This document shows, in pieces, positions 31,308 through 40,923 of a stretch of DNA of 64,000 bases (the first letter of the stretch is position 1; each line of letters opens with the position of its first letter). Where the stretch lies: contig JBCCBM010000014.1 of NCBI GenBank assembly GCA_039034015.1, forward strand, positions 29,965-93,964, in the 5' to 3' direction. The notes beneath the pieces are model-generated. The model was not told where the DNA came from, searched no databases, and saw nothing but the letters and a program-made list of their open reading frames with translations. Made by a program: the position numbers and the translations under genes. The DNA comes from Acuticoccus sp039034015. Lineage in GTDB: Bacteria; Pseudomonadota; Alphaproteobacteria; Rhizobiales; Amorphaceae.

Positions 31308-32879
31308 ATGATCGACCTTTCGCGCTTTGCCACCTATGAGAGCGCCCGCGCCGACTTTGTCTGGCCAACGCCGACCCAGTTCAACATTGCCGATGTGTGC
31401 GCCACGCGGTTTGCGATCGCCGCGCCCGATCGTGCCGCGCTCATTGTGGCGGACGGGGCCGGGGCCCCGCAGACCATCACCTATAGGGCGCTGGATCTGA
31501 TGGCGAACCGGTGCGCCAACGCGCTCACCGCCAAGGGCGTGGGCCGGGGGACGATGGTGGGCGTCCACCTTGGCCAGCGGCTTGAGACGGTGGTGGTGCA
31601 CCTTGCGATCTATAAGATCGGCGCGATCGCGGTGCCCCTTGCGGCCGTCTTCGGGCCGGACGCAATCGCCTATCGCGTCACCCACGCGGGGATCGCGCTG
31701 TTGGTGACGGCGGAGGACGGGGTGGCAAAGGCGCAAGGGTCGGGCGCTGCACTGTTGGATGCCGACCGCGATCTGCCCGACCTGATGGCCCGCGCCGCCG
31801 ACACGTTTGAGGCCGCGCGCACCGGGCCGGACGACCCGGCGATGATGATCTTTACCTCAGGCACCACCGGCCAGCCCAAAGGCGCGCTTCACGGCCACCG
31901 GGTGCTGCTTGGCCATCTGCCGGGCGTTCAGATGCACCACGATCTGATGCCCCACCCGGGGGACCGCTTGTGGACGCCGGCGGACTGGGCCTGGGCGGGC
32001 GGACTTTTGAATGTGCTTTTGCCCGGGCTTGCGATGGGGGTGCCCGTGGTGGCGCAGCGGGCCAAAAAGTTTGATCCGGAGGAGGCGCTCGACTGGGCGG
32101 CCGCAGCTGGGGTGCGCAACGCGTTCATCCCGCCGACGGCGCTGCGGATGATGCGCGAAGTGAGGCCGCGCGCCGCGCTCCGCTCGGTCGCCTCGGGCGG
32201 CGAGCAGCTGGGCGCGGCAACGTTTGAATGGGGCCGCGCGGCGCTCGGCCTCACCATCAACGAGTTTTATGGGCAGACCGAGGCGAACATCGTGCTGTCA
32301 AGCTGCGCGGCGTGGGGGGTGGCGACGCCGGGCGTCATCGGCCGGCCGGTGCCGGGCCATGGGGTGGCGATTGTGGATGCCGCCGGAACGCCCGTGCCGG
32401 ACGGGACGCAAGGCACAATTGCGGTGCGCCGGCCCGACCCGGTGATGTTTTTGGGCTACCACGCCAACGCGGCGGCAACGGCCGAAAAGTTTGCTGGCGA
32501 GTATTTGCTGAGCGGTGACCAGGGCGTTGCGGAGCCTGATGGCATCCGCTTCATCGGGCGGGATGATGATGTGATTTCATCGGCCGGCTACCGGATTGGC
32601 CCTGGCGAGATCGAGAGTTGTTTGGCGGGCCATCCCGCGGTGGCGTTGGCGGCGGTGGTGGGCGCGCCGGACGCGGTGCGGGGCGAGGTCGTCCACGCCT
32701 TCATCAAATTGGCGCCGGGGCACACGGCGGGTGACACGCTGGTGGACGACATCAAAAGCTTCGTGCGCCAACGCCTGTCGGCCCACGAGTACCCCCGCGC
32801 GGTCACGTTTGTGGAGGATGTGCCCCTCACCACGACGGGCAAAGTCATCCGCCGTGGCTTTCGCGATCAGGTGCGCTAA
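31308..32879 (+). CDS. AMP-dependent acyl-CoA synthetase (AcsM/medium-chain type)
   Basis: Predicted cytoplasmic acid:CoA ligase, 523 residues. The ATG at 31308 gives the usual start MIDLSRFATYESARADFVWPTPTQFNIADVC. The P-loop is MIFTSGTTGQPKGALHG, A5 is NEFYGQTEAN, and the C-terminal catalytic lysine lies in TTTGKVIRRGFR. It turns a carboxylic acid, ATP and CoA into acyl-CoA. It is divergent from the LIV-type transporter operon and probably regulated with it. Chain length or aromatic preference cannot be read with confidence. Confidence 0.9.
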   Translation: MIDLSRFATYESARADFVWPTPTQFNIADVCATRFAIAAPDRAALIVADGAGAPQTITYRALDLMANRCANALTAKGVGRGTMVGVHLGQRLETVVVHLAIYKIGAIAVPLAAVFGPDAIAYRVTHAGIALLVTAEDGVAKAQGSGAALLDADRDLPDLMARAADTFEAARTGPDDPAMMIFTSGTTGQPKGALHGHRVLLGHLPGVQMHHDLMPHPGDRLWTPADWAWAGGLLNVLLPGLAMGVPVVAQRAKKFDPEEALDWAAAAGVRNAFIPPTALRMMREVRPRAALRSVASGGEQLGAATFEWGRAALGLTINEFYGQTEANIVLSSCAAWGVATPGVIGRPVPGHGVAIVDAAGTPVPDGTQGTIAVRRPDPVMFLGYHANAAATAEKFAGEYLLSGDQGVAEPDGIRFIGRDDDVISSAGYRIGPGEIESCLAGHPAVALAAVVGAPDAVRGEVVHAFIKLAPGHTAGDTLVDDIKSFVRQRLSAHEYPRAVTFVEDVPLTTTGKVIRRGFRDQVR

Positions 32880-32882
32880 GGC

Positions 32883-34217
<1,335 letters not shown>

Positions 34218-34362
34218 GGGTCCTCTCTGGCGGCACACGCGCGGGGGCGTTCCGCAGGCGGTGGCCAGGCGACCATCGCTTTGTTGCAGCGCACCATATT
34301 GCCCGGCCGGGGCAAAAACGCAACTGCGGCGCACACTGTGCTCAAAATCTGAGCGTCACGTG

Positions 34363-35661
34363 GTGAACGATCCAGCACCATCTCCCCTTGTCGACCCCGT
34401 TCCAGCGGACCCGGGCGTGGTTCGGGTGCGGACCCTCCTTCTCGTGCGTTGGCTTGCCATATTCGGGCAGCTCTGCGCCATCGTGGTGGTCGCCTTTATC
34501 CTCGATTTTACGATGCCGGTGGTGGCGTGCCTGGGGCTGGTGGCGCTCTCGGCCTGGTCCAACGTCTTCCTGCGCGTGCGCTTTGCCGATGATCGCCGCA
34601 TGCCCGAAAAATGGACAGCGTGGACCATGGGCTTCGACATCATCCAGCTGTCGAGCCAATTGATGCTCACCGGCGGGCTCACCAACCCGTTTGCGCTCCT
34701 GGTGATCGCCCCGGTGATGGTGTCAGCCACCACACTATCAGCCACGCGCACGGTGTATCTGGGCGGGCTTGCCCTCTTTTGCGCAACGCTCAACGGGGTG
34801 GTCTTCATGCCCCTCCCCTGGTTCCACGGGGAGGCGTTCAACCCGCCGCTCCTCTTCACCGGCGGCATTTGGCTGGCGCTGGTGTGCAGCCTCTCGTTCA
34901 TGGGCTACTACGCGTTTCGCGTCGCCGAAGAGCGGCGGCAGCTGCAAAACGCCCTGTCGGCCACCGAGCTTGTGCTCTCGCGCGAACAAAACCTTCAGGC
35001 GCTGGATGGCCTTGCCGCCGCCGCTGCCCATGAACTGGGGACGCCGCTCGCCACCATCTCCGTCGTGACCCGCGAGCTGGAGCGGGAGATGGACGAAGCC
35101 TCCCCCATTGCCGATGACATTCGCCTCCTGCGCTCCCAGTCCGAGCGCTGCCGGGACATTTTGCGCACCCTCAAAAGCCTGGAGGATGATGGCGAAAGCC
35201 CCCTCACCCGCCAAAACATCCGCACCTTTTTGGAGGAGATGGTCGGCCGCCATCGGGGCACGGTGGACATTCACGTCGACATGTTGGGCGGTGACGAGGA
35301 TATGCCGCTGGTGGCGCGCAACCCCGCGGTCCACTATGGCCTTGGCAACCTCATTGAAAACGCGGTGCAATTTGCGCAAAGCGCCGTCTCCATCACGGCC
35401 GATTGGACGGAAGCCACTGTGCAGATTGCGATTGCCGACGATGGGCCGGGCTTTCCGGACGATCTCTTGTCGCGCCTGGGCGACCCTTTTGTGAGCCGGC
35501 GCAGCGGGGGCACGCGGGCGGGCGGGCTCGGCCTTGGCATCTTCATTGCCAAAACACTGCTCGAGCGCACCAGCGCCAAGGTTGTCTTTGAGACCGATGA
35601 GGGGGCGATCGCGATCATCACCTGGCCGCGGCGGGCGCTGGAGCCGGCCCCGCCGACGTGA
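34363..35661 (+). CDS. regB: Redox-sensing histidine kinase RegB (PrrB/ActS)
   Basis: Membrane sensor kinase that controls respiratory, carbon- and nitrogen-fixation genes according to redox state. Two adjacent GTG codons (34360 and 34363) are the likely starts; from the second it has 432 residues. Six spans (about residues 25-185) include the ubiquinone-binding region GGLTNPFALLVIAP. The phosphorylated histidine is H223 in AAAAAHELGTPLA; the redox-active cysteine is C263 in ERCRDIL. The 40-residue spacing equals that of H225 and C265 in Rhodobacter capsulatus RegB. N, G1 and G2 ATP boxes are present. The usual neighbour senC/prrC is absent. Confidence 0.93.
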   Translation: MNDPAPSPLVDPVPADPGVVRVRTLLLVRWLAIFGQLCAIVVVAFILDFTMPVVACLGLVALSAWSNVFLRVRFADDRRMPEKWTAWTMGFDIIQLSSQLMLTGGLTNPFALLVIAPVMVSATTLSATRTVYLGGLALFCATLNGVVFMPLPWFHGEAFNPPLLFTGGIWLALVCSLSFMGYYAFRVAEERRQLQNALSATELVLSREQNLQALDGLAAAAAHELGTPLATISVVTRELEREMDEASPIADDIRLLRSQSERCRDILRTLKSLEDDGESPLTRQNIRTFLEEMVGRHRGTVDIHVDMLGGDEDMPLVARNPAVHYGLGNLIENAVQFAQSAVSITADWTEATVQIAIADDGPGFPDDLLSRLGDPFVSRRSGGTRAGGLGLGIFIAKTLLERTSAKVVFETDEGAIAIITWPRRALEPAPPT

Positions 35662-35743
35662 CACCCTGCCGCATGACAAGTCCGTCACAGGCAAGATCAT
35701 CGCGACGACTTGCGCCTATCTACGAAGGTGTCAGGAGGATCCC

Positions 35744-36295
35744 ATGAACCAGCCGCAGTCGGAGGCGACCGCCGAGGGCCGTCTTCTCATTGTTGATGAT
35801 GATGCCGCATTCGGGCAACGCCTCGCCCGCGCCATGGAAAAACGCGGCTTTGAGACCGACGTTGCTGAAAGCGCGGTGGAGGCGTCGGGCAAAGTGGACC
35901 GCAACCCGCCCGATTTTGCCGTGGTGGACATGCGCCTTGGCGATGGCAACGGCCTCGATGTGGTGGAGCGCCTGCGCAAAAAGCGTCCCGACGCGCGCGC
36001 TATCATCCTCACCGGCTACGGCAACATTGCGACCGCCGTCACCGCCGTCAAACTCGGCGCGGTGGACTATCTCGCAAAGCCCGCGGATGCCGACGAAGTG
36101 TTTGCCGCCCTCACCCGCGAGCCGGACGATCCGCCCACCCCGCCGGAAAACCCCATGTCCGCCGACCGTGTGCGGTGGGAGCACATCCAGCGCGTTTACG
36201 AAATGTGCGACCGCAACGTGTCGGAGACCGCGCGGCGGCTCAACATGCACCGCCGCACGCTCCAGCGCATTTTGGCCAAACGCGCGCCCCGCTAG
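35744..36295 (+). CDS. regA: Response regulator RegA (PrrA/ActR)
   Basis: DNA-binding partner of RegB, 183 residues, starting at the ATG behind AGGAGG. The receiver domain (residues about 13-125) has the acidic pair in VDDD, the phosphorylated aspartate in FAVVDMRLGDGNG and the lysine in YLAKPAD. The C-terminal Fis-type helix-turn-helix NVSETARRLNMHRRTLQRIL is essentially the invariant RegA sequence. It lies 82 bases after regB. Its stop codon overlaps that of the convergent Tat-exported protein gene through CTAG. Confidence 0.95.
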   Translation: MNQPQSEATAEGRLLIVDDDAAFGQRLARAMEKRGFETDVAESAVEASGKVDRNPPDFAVVDMRLGDGNGLDVVERLRKKRPDARAIILTGYGNIATAVTAVKLGAVDYLAKPADADEVFAALTREPDDPPTPPENPMSADRVRWEHIQRVYEMCDRNVSETARRLNMHRRTLQRILAKRAPR

Positions 36296-36765
36296 CCGGG
36301 CGCCTCAAAATGCGCGTCCAGCGCCTCACGCACGGCCAGCGCGTGTTCAATCTTGAACCGCGCGTGGGCCACCAGATGGTGCGGGCCGTCAAGCCAGGTG
36401 AGCGGCTCCAGATCGATGGCGCCGTAGGGCGCAAAGTCGCCCTCACCGGCGGCCATCCCGTCCATCTCCGCATCCGTCAAAACCGCAAGGTCCAGCTGGT
36501 CGGTGGCCAAGAGGCTGGCTAGCCGGGTTGCCGCCGGCGCTCTGGCCACTCGCGCCTTTGAGGTGGGCAAGCTTTTGGCGAGCGTCTCCGCCACCGCCTT
36601 TGCAATCTCATAGCCCTCAAGGTTCTTGCGGTGGGAACCGATGAGCAGGTGCTTTCGCCGGTACACCACCCATTGGCGATAAGGGGTGTGGGCCGCCGCC
36701 CCCGCCGCCGCGAGGGAGGCGACCGCCGCGCCCAAAAACGCGCGGCGATCCAAAAGGCGGCTCAT
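36292..36765 (-). CDS. Small Tat-exported protein, binding-protein-like, unknown
   Basis: A 157-residue protein with a twin-arginine leader (MSRLLDRRAFLGAAVASLAAAGAAA). The mature part contains LIGSHRKNLEGYEIAKAVAETLAKSLPTSKARVARAPAATRLASLLATDQLDLAVLTDAEM, which looks like one lobe of a periplasmic-binding fold (the TAXI or PhnD sort), but the length is only about half of a normal receptor. It overlaps the formamidase-like gene by four bases (ATGA), so the two are probably co-made and act together. No family assignment is certain. Confidence 0.75.
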   Translation of the reverse strand: MSRLLDRRAFLGAAVASLAAAGAAAHTPYRQWVVYRRKHLLIGSHRKNLEGYEIAKAVAETLAKSLPTSKARVARAPAATRLASLLATDQLDLAVLTDAEMDGMAAGEGDFAPYGAIDLEPLTWLDGPHHLVAHARFKIEHALAVREALDAHFEAPG

Positions 36766-38015
36766 TCGTCGATGAACACGTCTTCGTTGAGAACAGCGGT
36801 CACAATGTAGTTCGGCACGTCCACCACCTGGCCGATGCGAAGGTCCACCGCAACGGAGGCCAGAATGTACGCCTGCTCGCGCGTCAGACCATGGTTGCGC
36901 TCAATGTGGTCCAGCATTTTGGAGAGCGCATCGCGCGCCGCCACCATCAGATCCTCGCTCATGTTGGTGAGGTCGGCGATGACTTCACTGTCGAGATAGG
37001 TGTGGGTGGGCGGCACTTCGCCGGCGGGCTTGATGGGAAGGCCCACGGTTTGGTGGAAGCTTGAGGGCTCGATCGCCTTGATTTGCGCGCCGCCCTCCAC
37101 CTCGGGGCCGGTGATGAACGCGCCCTCACCCTTGCGGATTTCGGTGCGCACAGCCACCACCGCGCCCATCTCAATGGCCGTTCCCGACACTTCGCCGTCG
37201 CCTTGGGCGTAGTGCACATCGCCGATGAAAAGGCCGCACCCATCGATGAAGCAGGGGATCAGGATGGTGGTGCCCACCTGCATCTGTTGAACGTCCATGT
37301 TGCCGCCATTTTCCCGCGGGGGGACGGTTCTGAGGCACGTGTCGGCGTGGGTGCCCTCCGGCCCGCAGACCGCGGCCGGCAGCGCGCCAATGGGCTGGGG
37401 CGGCAGCGCAACGCCGCCGACTTCGGCCAGCTGCGCCTCGCGCGCCAGCCAGCTTTCCACCTCAGGCGCGCCGGGGAGCGTGCCCACAGCGCCCATAAAC
37501 GCCTCGTAGGGGACGGCGACGCCCGGCATCTGGTCGCTCACCGCATGGGTGCGCGTGAGGCGCCAGTTGACCAAGAATGGCTCGGTGAACTCGTCCCGCA
37601 AAAAGCCGAAGCCGGGGACAATGACGGTGTAGCCATATTGATCGGGAAAGATGTCTTCCAGCGTGATGGCGAGGACATCGCCCCGCTCGGCCCCCTCAAT
37701 GTGGATGGGGCCGGTCATGGGGTGGACGCCGTTGAGGTCGAGGGCGGCAAGATCGTCGGCGTTGGAGTCCAGCGTGAGATCGGAATCCAGTGCGTCGCGG
37801 GTTTCAACGATGATGAGATCACCGGGGTTGGCGCGCGCGGCCATGGGGATTTCGGGGTGGTAGCGGTTGAAGCAGTTGGGATCGTCGGCGCAGAACTCGC
37901 CTTGTTTTTCCACCCGCACCACGTCCCGGAAGGTGACATCGGTGGTGTCGGCGGCGGCGATTGTGGCGCCGGCCACGGCTGTCAGAAGCCCCAATGTGAA
38001 AGGTTTTGCGGCCAT
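36762..38015 (-). CDS. Exported acetamidase/formamidase family protein
   Basis: A 417-residue member of the FmdA/AmdA amidase family, which hydrolyses formamide or acetamide to ammonia and the acid. The ATG at 38015, behind AGGAG, opens a signal peptide (MAAKPFTLGLLTAVAGATIAAA), which is unusual because characterised members are cytoplasmic. Family segments include HPMTGPIHIEGAERGDVLAITLEDI and GCGLFIGDVHYAQGDGEVSGTAIEM. A cysteine pair (FCADDPNCF) near the mature start may form a disulfide, in line with export. It is coupled to the small Tat-exported protein and divergent from chrA. Confidence 0.88.
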   Translation of the reverse strand: MAAKPFTLGLLTAVAGATIAAADTTDVTFRDVVRVEKQGEFCADDPNCFNRYHPEIPMAARANPGDLIIVETRDALDSDLTLDSNADDLAALDLNGVHPMTGPIHIEGAERGDVLAITLEDIFPDQYGYTVIVPGFGFLRDEFTEPFLVNWRLTRTHAVSDQMPGVAVPYEAFMGAVGTLPGAPEVESWLAREAQLAEVGGVALPPQPIGALPAAVCGPEGTHADTCLRTVPPRENGGNMDVQQMQVGTTILIPCFIDGCGLFIGDVHYAQGDGEVSGTAIEMGAVVAVRTEIRKGEGAFITGPEVEGGAQIKAIEPSSFHQTVGLPIKPAGEVPPTHTYLDSEVIADLTNMSEDLMVAARDALSKMLDHIERNHGLTREQAYILASVAVDLRIGQVVDVPNYIVTAVLNEDVFIDE

Positions 38016-38072
38016 CGGCGGTGCTCCTGTTGCAGCGTTTAGACGAATTTGCCCTGCGCGCACGGCAAAACC

Positions 38073-38090
38073 ATGTCACAGCGCTGACAT
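38073..38090. promoter_or_regulatory. Palindromic operator candidate between formamidase and chrA
   Basis: ATGTCA-CAGCGC-TGACAT is a perfect inverted repeat with 6-base arms, centred in the 98-base divergent region, 24 bases before the chrA ATG and 58 bases before the formamidase ATG. Its position suits a regulator acting on both genes. The regulator is unknown and not in the window. Confidence 0.5.
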
Positions 38091-38113
38091 CGATCTTGCG
38101 GTTAACGTTTGAA

Positions 38114-39304
38114 ATGAACAAGAGCGACGTGCCCGACCGCCCTCCAGGCACAGCGTGGGAGGTGTTTGCCGCCTTTGCCCCCCTTGGCGTCACGGCCTTT
38201 GGCGGCCCGGTCGCACATCTGGCCTACTTTCGCACCGTGTTTGTGGCGCGGCGCGGCTGGCTGAGCGATGCGGAATACGCCGACCTTGTGGCGCTCTGCC
38301 AATTCATGCCCGGCCCCGCGTCCAGCCAGGTGGGGATGGCGCTTGGCCTCAAACGCGCGGGCGCGCTGGGGATGCTGGCCGCCTTCACCGCCTTCACGCT
38401 GCCGGCGGCGGTCGCCATGGCCGCATTCGGGCTCTCCCTCAGCGTCTTCACCATCGCGCCCGACGCGCCTTGGCTCTTGGGCTTGAAGGCGGCCGCGGTG
38501 GCCGTGGTCGCCAATGCCTTGTTGGGGATGGCAGGCACCCTTGCCGGCACCGCCCGCACGGCGACCATTGCAGCAGCCGCCATGGTGATTGTCCTTCTGC
38601 TGCCCGATCGGACGGCCGCGCAGCTTGGCGTCATCGCGCTTGGGGCCCTCGCCGGCGCGTTTTTGCCCCAGCCGGTGCCCGCCTCGGGGGCCGTGCAAGC
38701 GCCTCTTGTGGGGCGCAGGGTGGGGCTCGTTGCCGGCGGCGTGTTCGTGGCGCTGCTCTTTGGCCTGCCCTTTGTGGCGCAAAGCGGCGCGGCGATGGAC
38801 CTTTTTGACCGGATTTATCGCGCCGGCGCCCTCGTGTTCGGCGGCGGGCACGTGGTGCTACCGCTCCTTGAGGGCGAGCTTGATGGCCTTGTCGATCGGG
38901 CAGCGTTCCTCGCCGGCTATGGCGCGGTGCAGGCCATGCCCGGCCCGCTCTTCACGTTTGCGGCGTACCTTGGCGCGGTTGCAACGCCCTTTGGCGGCAT
39001 CCCGGGCGCGGTCGTTGCAACGGTTGCGATCTTTTTGCCCGGGGCGCTCCTCCTTGTGGCAGCGCTGCCGTTTTGGGAGCGCTTGCGCGCAATGTCCGCC
39101 GCGCGGCGCGTGCTTGCTGGCGTCAATGCGGCCGTGGTCGGCCTTCTGGCGGCCGCGTTTTATGATCCTGTCATCACGGGCGGGATCGGTAGTGTCCCGG
39201 CGCTTTGCCTTGCCGTTGCCGCGTTCGTGGCGCTCCACCACTGGAAGGCGCCGCCCTTTGCGGTGGTGGCGGCCTCGGGGCTCATCGGCGCACTTGTGCT
39301 GTGA
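38114..39304 (+). CDS. chrA: Chromate efflux transporter ChrA
   Basis: Inner-membrane CHR-family antiporter, 396 residues, long two-domain form. Each half opens with the CHR motif: FAPLGVTAFGGPVAHLAYFRTVFVARRGWLSD in the first and LVFGGGHVVLPLLEGEL in the second; QFMPGPASSQVGMALG and QAMPGPLFTFAAYLGA are the paired second motifs. Family members export chromate; some respond to sulfate instead. The neighbours (no ChrB regulator) do not form a typical chromate operon. Confidence 0.92.
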   Translation: MNKSDVPDRPPGTAWEVFAAFAPLGVTAFGGPVAHLAYFRTVFVARRGWLSDAEYADLVALCQFMPGPASSQVGMALGLKRAGALGMLAAFTAFTLPAAVAMAAFGLSLSVFTIAPDAPWLLGLKAAAVAVVANALLGMAGTLAGTARTATIAAAAMVIVLLLPDRTAAQLGVIALGALAGAFLPQPVPASGAVQAPLVGRRVGLVAGGVFVALLFGLPFVAQSGAAMDLFDRIYRAGALVFGGGHVVLPLLEGELDGLVDRAAFLAGYGAVQAMPGPLFTFAAYLGAVATPFGGIPGAVVATVAIFLPGALLLVAALPFWERLRAMSAARRVLAGVNAAVVGLLAAAFYDPVITGGIGSVPALCLAVAAFVALHHWKAPPFAVVAASGLIGALVL

Positions 39305-39322
39305 GGCCCCAGTTCGCGCGGG

Positions 39323-39856
39323 TTAGGCGCCGAACAGGTCGCTGCAGCGCGAGCGCCAGGGAAGGTCGCCCTGGGTGTCACGCCGCACGGTCACGCTTTG
39401 GATGATGCCGTCAGCGTCCGCCGCAATTTGCAGTTCGCACTGCTGAACGACGGTGCGCTCGGGCTCGGGCTCCGGCGCGTCGAACAGGGCCGTGGGGTTA
39501 AAATTGACCGACGCGCTGGTGGAGGTGGTGCGCGTCACCGTCGTGCCGGGCGAGGGGTTGGAGACCGACACTTTTGTGTTGGTGGTTTGGCGCGAGAAGC
39601 CAGACGGGCTCGTCGCTGCGGGGGTGGTTTTGCGCTGGCTGAGGTCGGGCACGCGCACCACGCGGTGGCCGCCGACCCAGGTGTAGGTCATGCCGCCATT
39701 GTCGAGCGCGAACTGGGTGCGCGGCGCGCCGTGGCGGGCAAAGAATGCATCCGTCGACTGGCCGACAAAGCTGTCGAGGCTGGTCATCGCCGTGTCGGAG
39801 GTTTGGCAACCGGCCACCAAAAGTGCGCCGAGGACGGCCGCGATGGGCGCTTTCAT
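39323..39856 (-). CDS. Lipoprotein with SmpA/OmlA-like features
   Basis: A 177-residue protein with a lipobox LLVAGC (acylated cysteine at residue 17), so membrane-anchored. The mature part has SLDSFVGQSTDAFFARHGAPRTQFALDNGGMTYTWVGG, resembling the small outer-membrane-assembly lipoprotein pattern (a helix then a beta hairpin), then a Thr/Ser-rich stretch (about residues 85-125) and a C-terminal part with two cysteines. The start follows GGGAG. Convergent with chrA, and downstream of the nitrile hydratase operon. No specific function is assigned. Confidence 0.8.
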   Translation of the reverse strand: MKAPIAAVLGALLVAGCQTSDTAMTSLDSFVGQSTDAFFARHGAPRTQFALDNGGMTYTWVGGHRVVRVPDLSQRKTTPAATSPSGFSRQTTNTKVSVSNPSPGTTVTRTTSTSASVNFNPTALFDAPEPEPERTVVQQCELQIAADADGIIQSVTVRRDTQGDLPWRSRCSDLFGA

Positions 39857-40001
39857 GGTGACATCTCCCTTCCGGTATCGCGCGCACTGTCGGCGGCGTT
39901 CACTCGGGATAGGCCGCGCAATTGCACCCATGCAATCACATAAATGCCACATTCCGCCAAAAGCCGTCATGCGTTGACAGGCGATTGTGCTGTGGATTTG
40001 G

Positions 40002-40340
40002 CTACTTGCGGCGAAAACCCGTGACGTCGATGGGCGCGCCGTGGGGGGTTGCGGCGGCGGCTGCGCGCCAGGCCCCTTGCTCGGAGGCAAGGGCGCCGGC
40101 CGGCACATCCGCCGCCAACGCCCGCTCCAGCGCCCGCACGAAGGCGACGAAATACGCGGTGCCGCCATCGCGCGCGGCGTGGCCGGCGGCCATCTCCTCG
40201 CCAAGGCACGCGGAAAACGCGGCCGCGTCCAGCCGGCCCGTGCGCACCAGGTGGGCGCGAAGGGCAAACGCCTCCGCCTCCCAGGGGGCGGAGAAGTTTG
40301 GCTCAGACGGCGTCGAGGTAGGGTTCGAAGAGGTCGGCAT
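40002..40340 (-). CDS. Nitrile hydratase accessory protein (cobalt activator)
   Basis: Small protein of 112 residues, similar to the P14K/NhlE-type activator that delivers cobalt to the nitrile hydratase alpha subunit and helps oxidise its cysteines. Marks are FSAPWEAEAFALRAHLVRTGRLDAAAFSACLGEEM and the YFVAFVRALERAL segment. The chosen ATG (40340) overlaps the beta-subunit gene by 38 bases; the family also resembles the N-terminal half of the beta subunit, as expected. It is the last gene of the operon. Confidence 0.85.
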   Translation of the reverse strand: MPTSSNPTSTPSEPNFSAPWEAEAFALRAHLVRTGRLDAAAFSACLGEEMAAGHAARDGGTAYFVAFVRALERALAADVPAGALASEQGAWRAAAAATPHGAPIDVTGFRRK

Positions 40341-40923
40341 GGACGCGTCCCGCTGTGGTGTCCTCGCCCCAAAGATCTTTGGCGTCGAAGGCGATGGTGT
40401 AGAGCGCGGTGGGGGCTTCACCGGCGTTTTGCGCGCTGGTGTCGGGGAAGACGTGGATGCCGTGCACCCGCGTCACCCACCCGGTCTTGCCCCGCAAATA
40501 ACGCGGGGCGCGGTTGTGGTGGGCGGGGTTCATGGGGCGCACGCGCACGGCCGCACCCACCCCAAAGCGGGGCGCGGGGCCGGGCCGGTCATAGGGGAAG
40601 CCGGCCGCAAGGGTGGGCCGCACCTCCGCGCCGCGCAGGACCCGCTTGGGCGGCGGCGTGCGCTCATGGATGCCAACGTCTGCCACCAAGCGTTCCAGCG
40701 CTTCGAGCCAAATGCCGTAGTAGGTGAGCGTGTAGTAGTCCGGGTGGGGCAAGGTTTCGCGGAAATAACGGGACCGGTCGATGGACCAGAACCCGCACGG
40801 GCCCATGAGGATGGAGAGCGCGAAGGCGAGCGTTTCCCAATCGTCGTGGAAGACCGGCTCATTGGGTTCGGGGACGACGGGGCCAAAGCCGTGGGCGCCG
40901 CCCACATCTTGCGGGCCGTTCAT
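40303..40923 (-). CDS. nthB: Nitrile hydratase beta subunit
   Basis: Structural subunit of nitrile hydratase, 206 residues from the ATG at 40923 (MNGPQDVGGAHGFGPV, the conserved start). The C-terminal SH3-like barrel shows RVRPMNPAHHNRAPRYLRGKTGWV and the terminal DLFEPYLDAV. Arginines known to contact the oxidised cysteines of the alpha subunit are likely in the segments DRSRYFRE and RPMNP. Overlaps nthA by ATGA. Confidence 0.93.
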   Translation of the reverse strand: MNGPQDVGGAHGFGPVVPEPNEPVFHDDWETLAFALSILMGPCGFWSIDRSRYFRETLPHPDYYTLTYYGIWLEALERLVADVGIHERTPPPKRVLRGAEVRPTLAAGFPYDRPGPAPRFGVGAAVRVRPMNPAHHNRAPRYLRGKTGWVTRVHGIHVFPDTSAQNAGEAPTALYTIAFDAKDLWGEDTTAGRVHADLFEPYLDAV

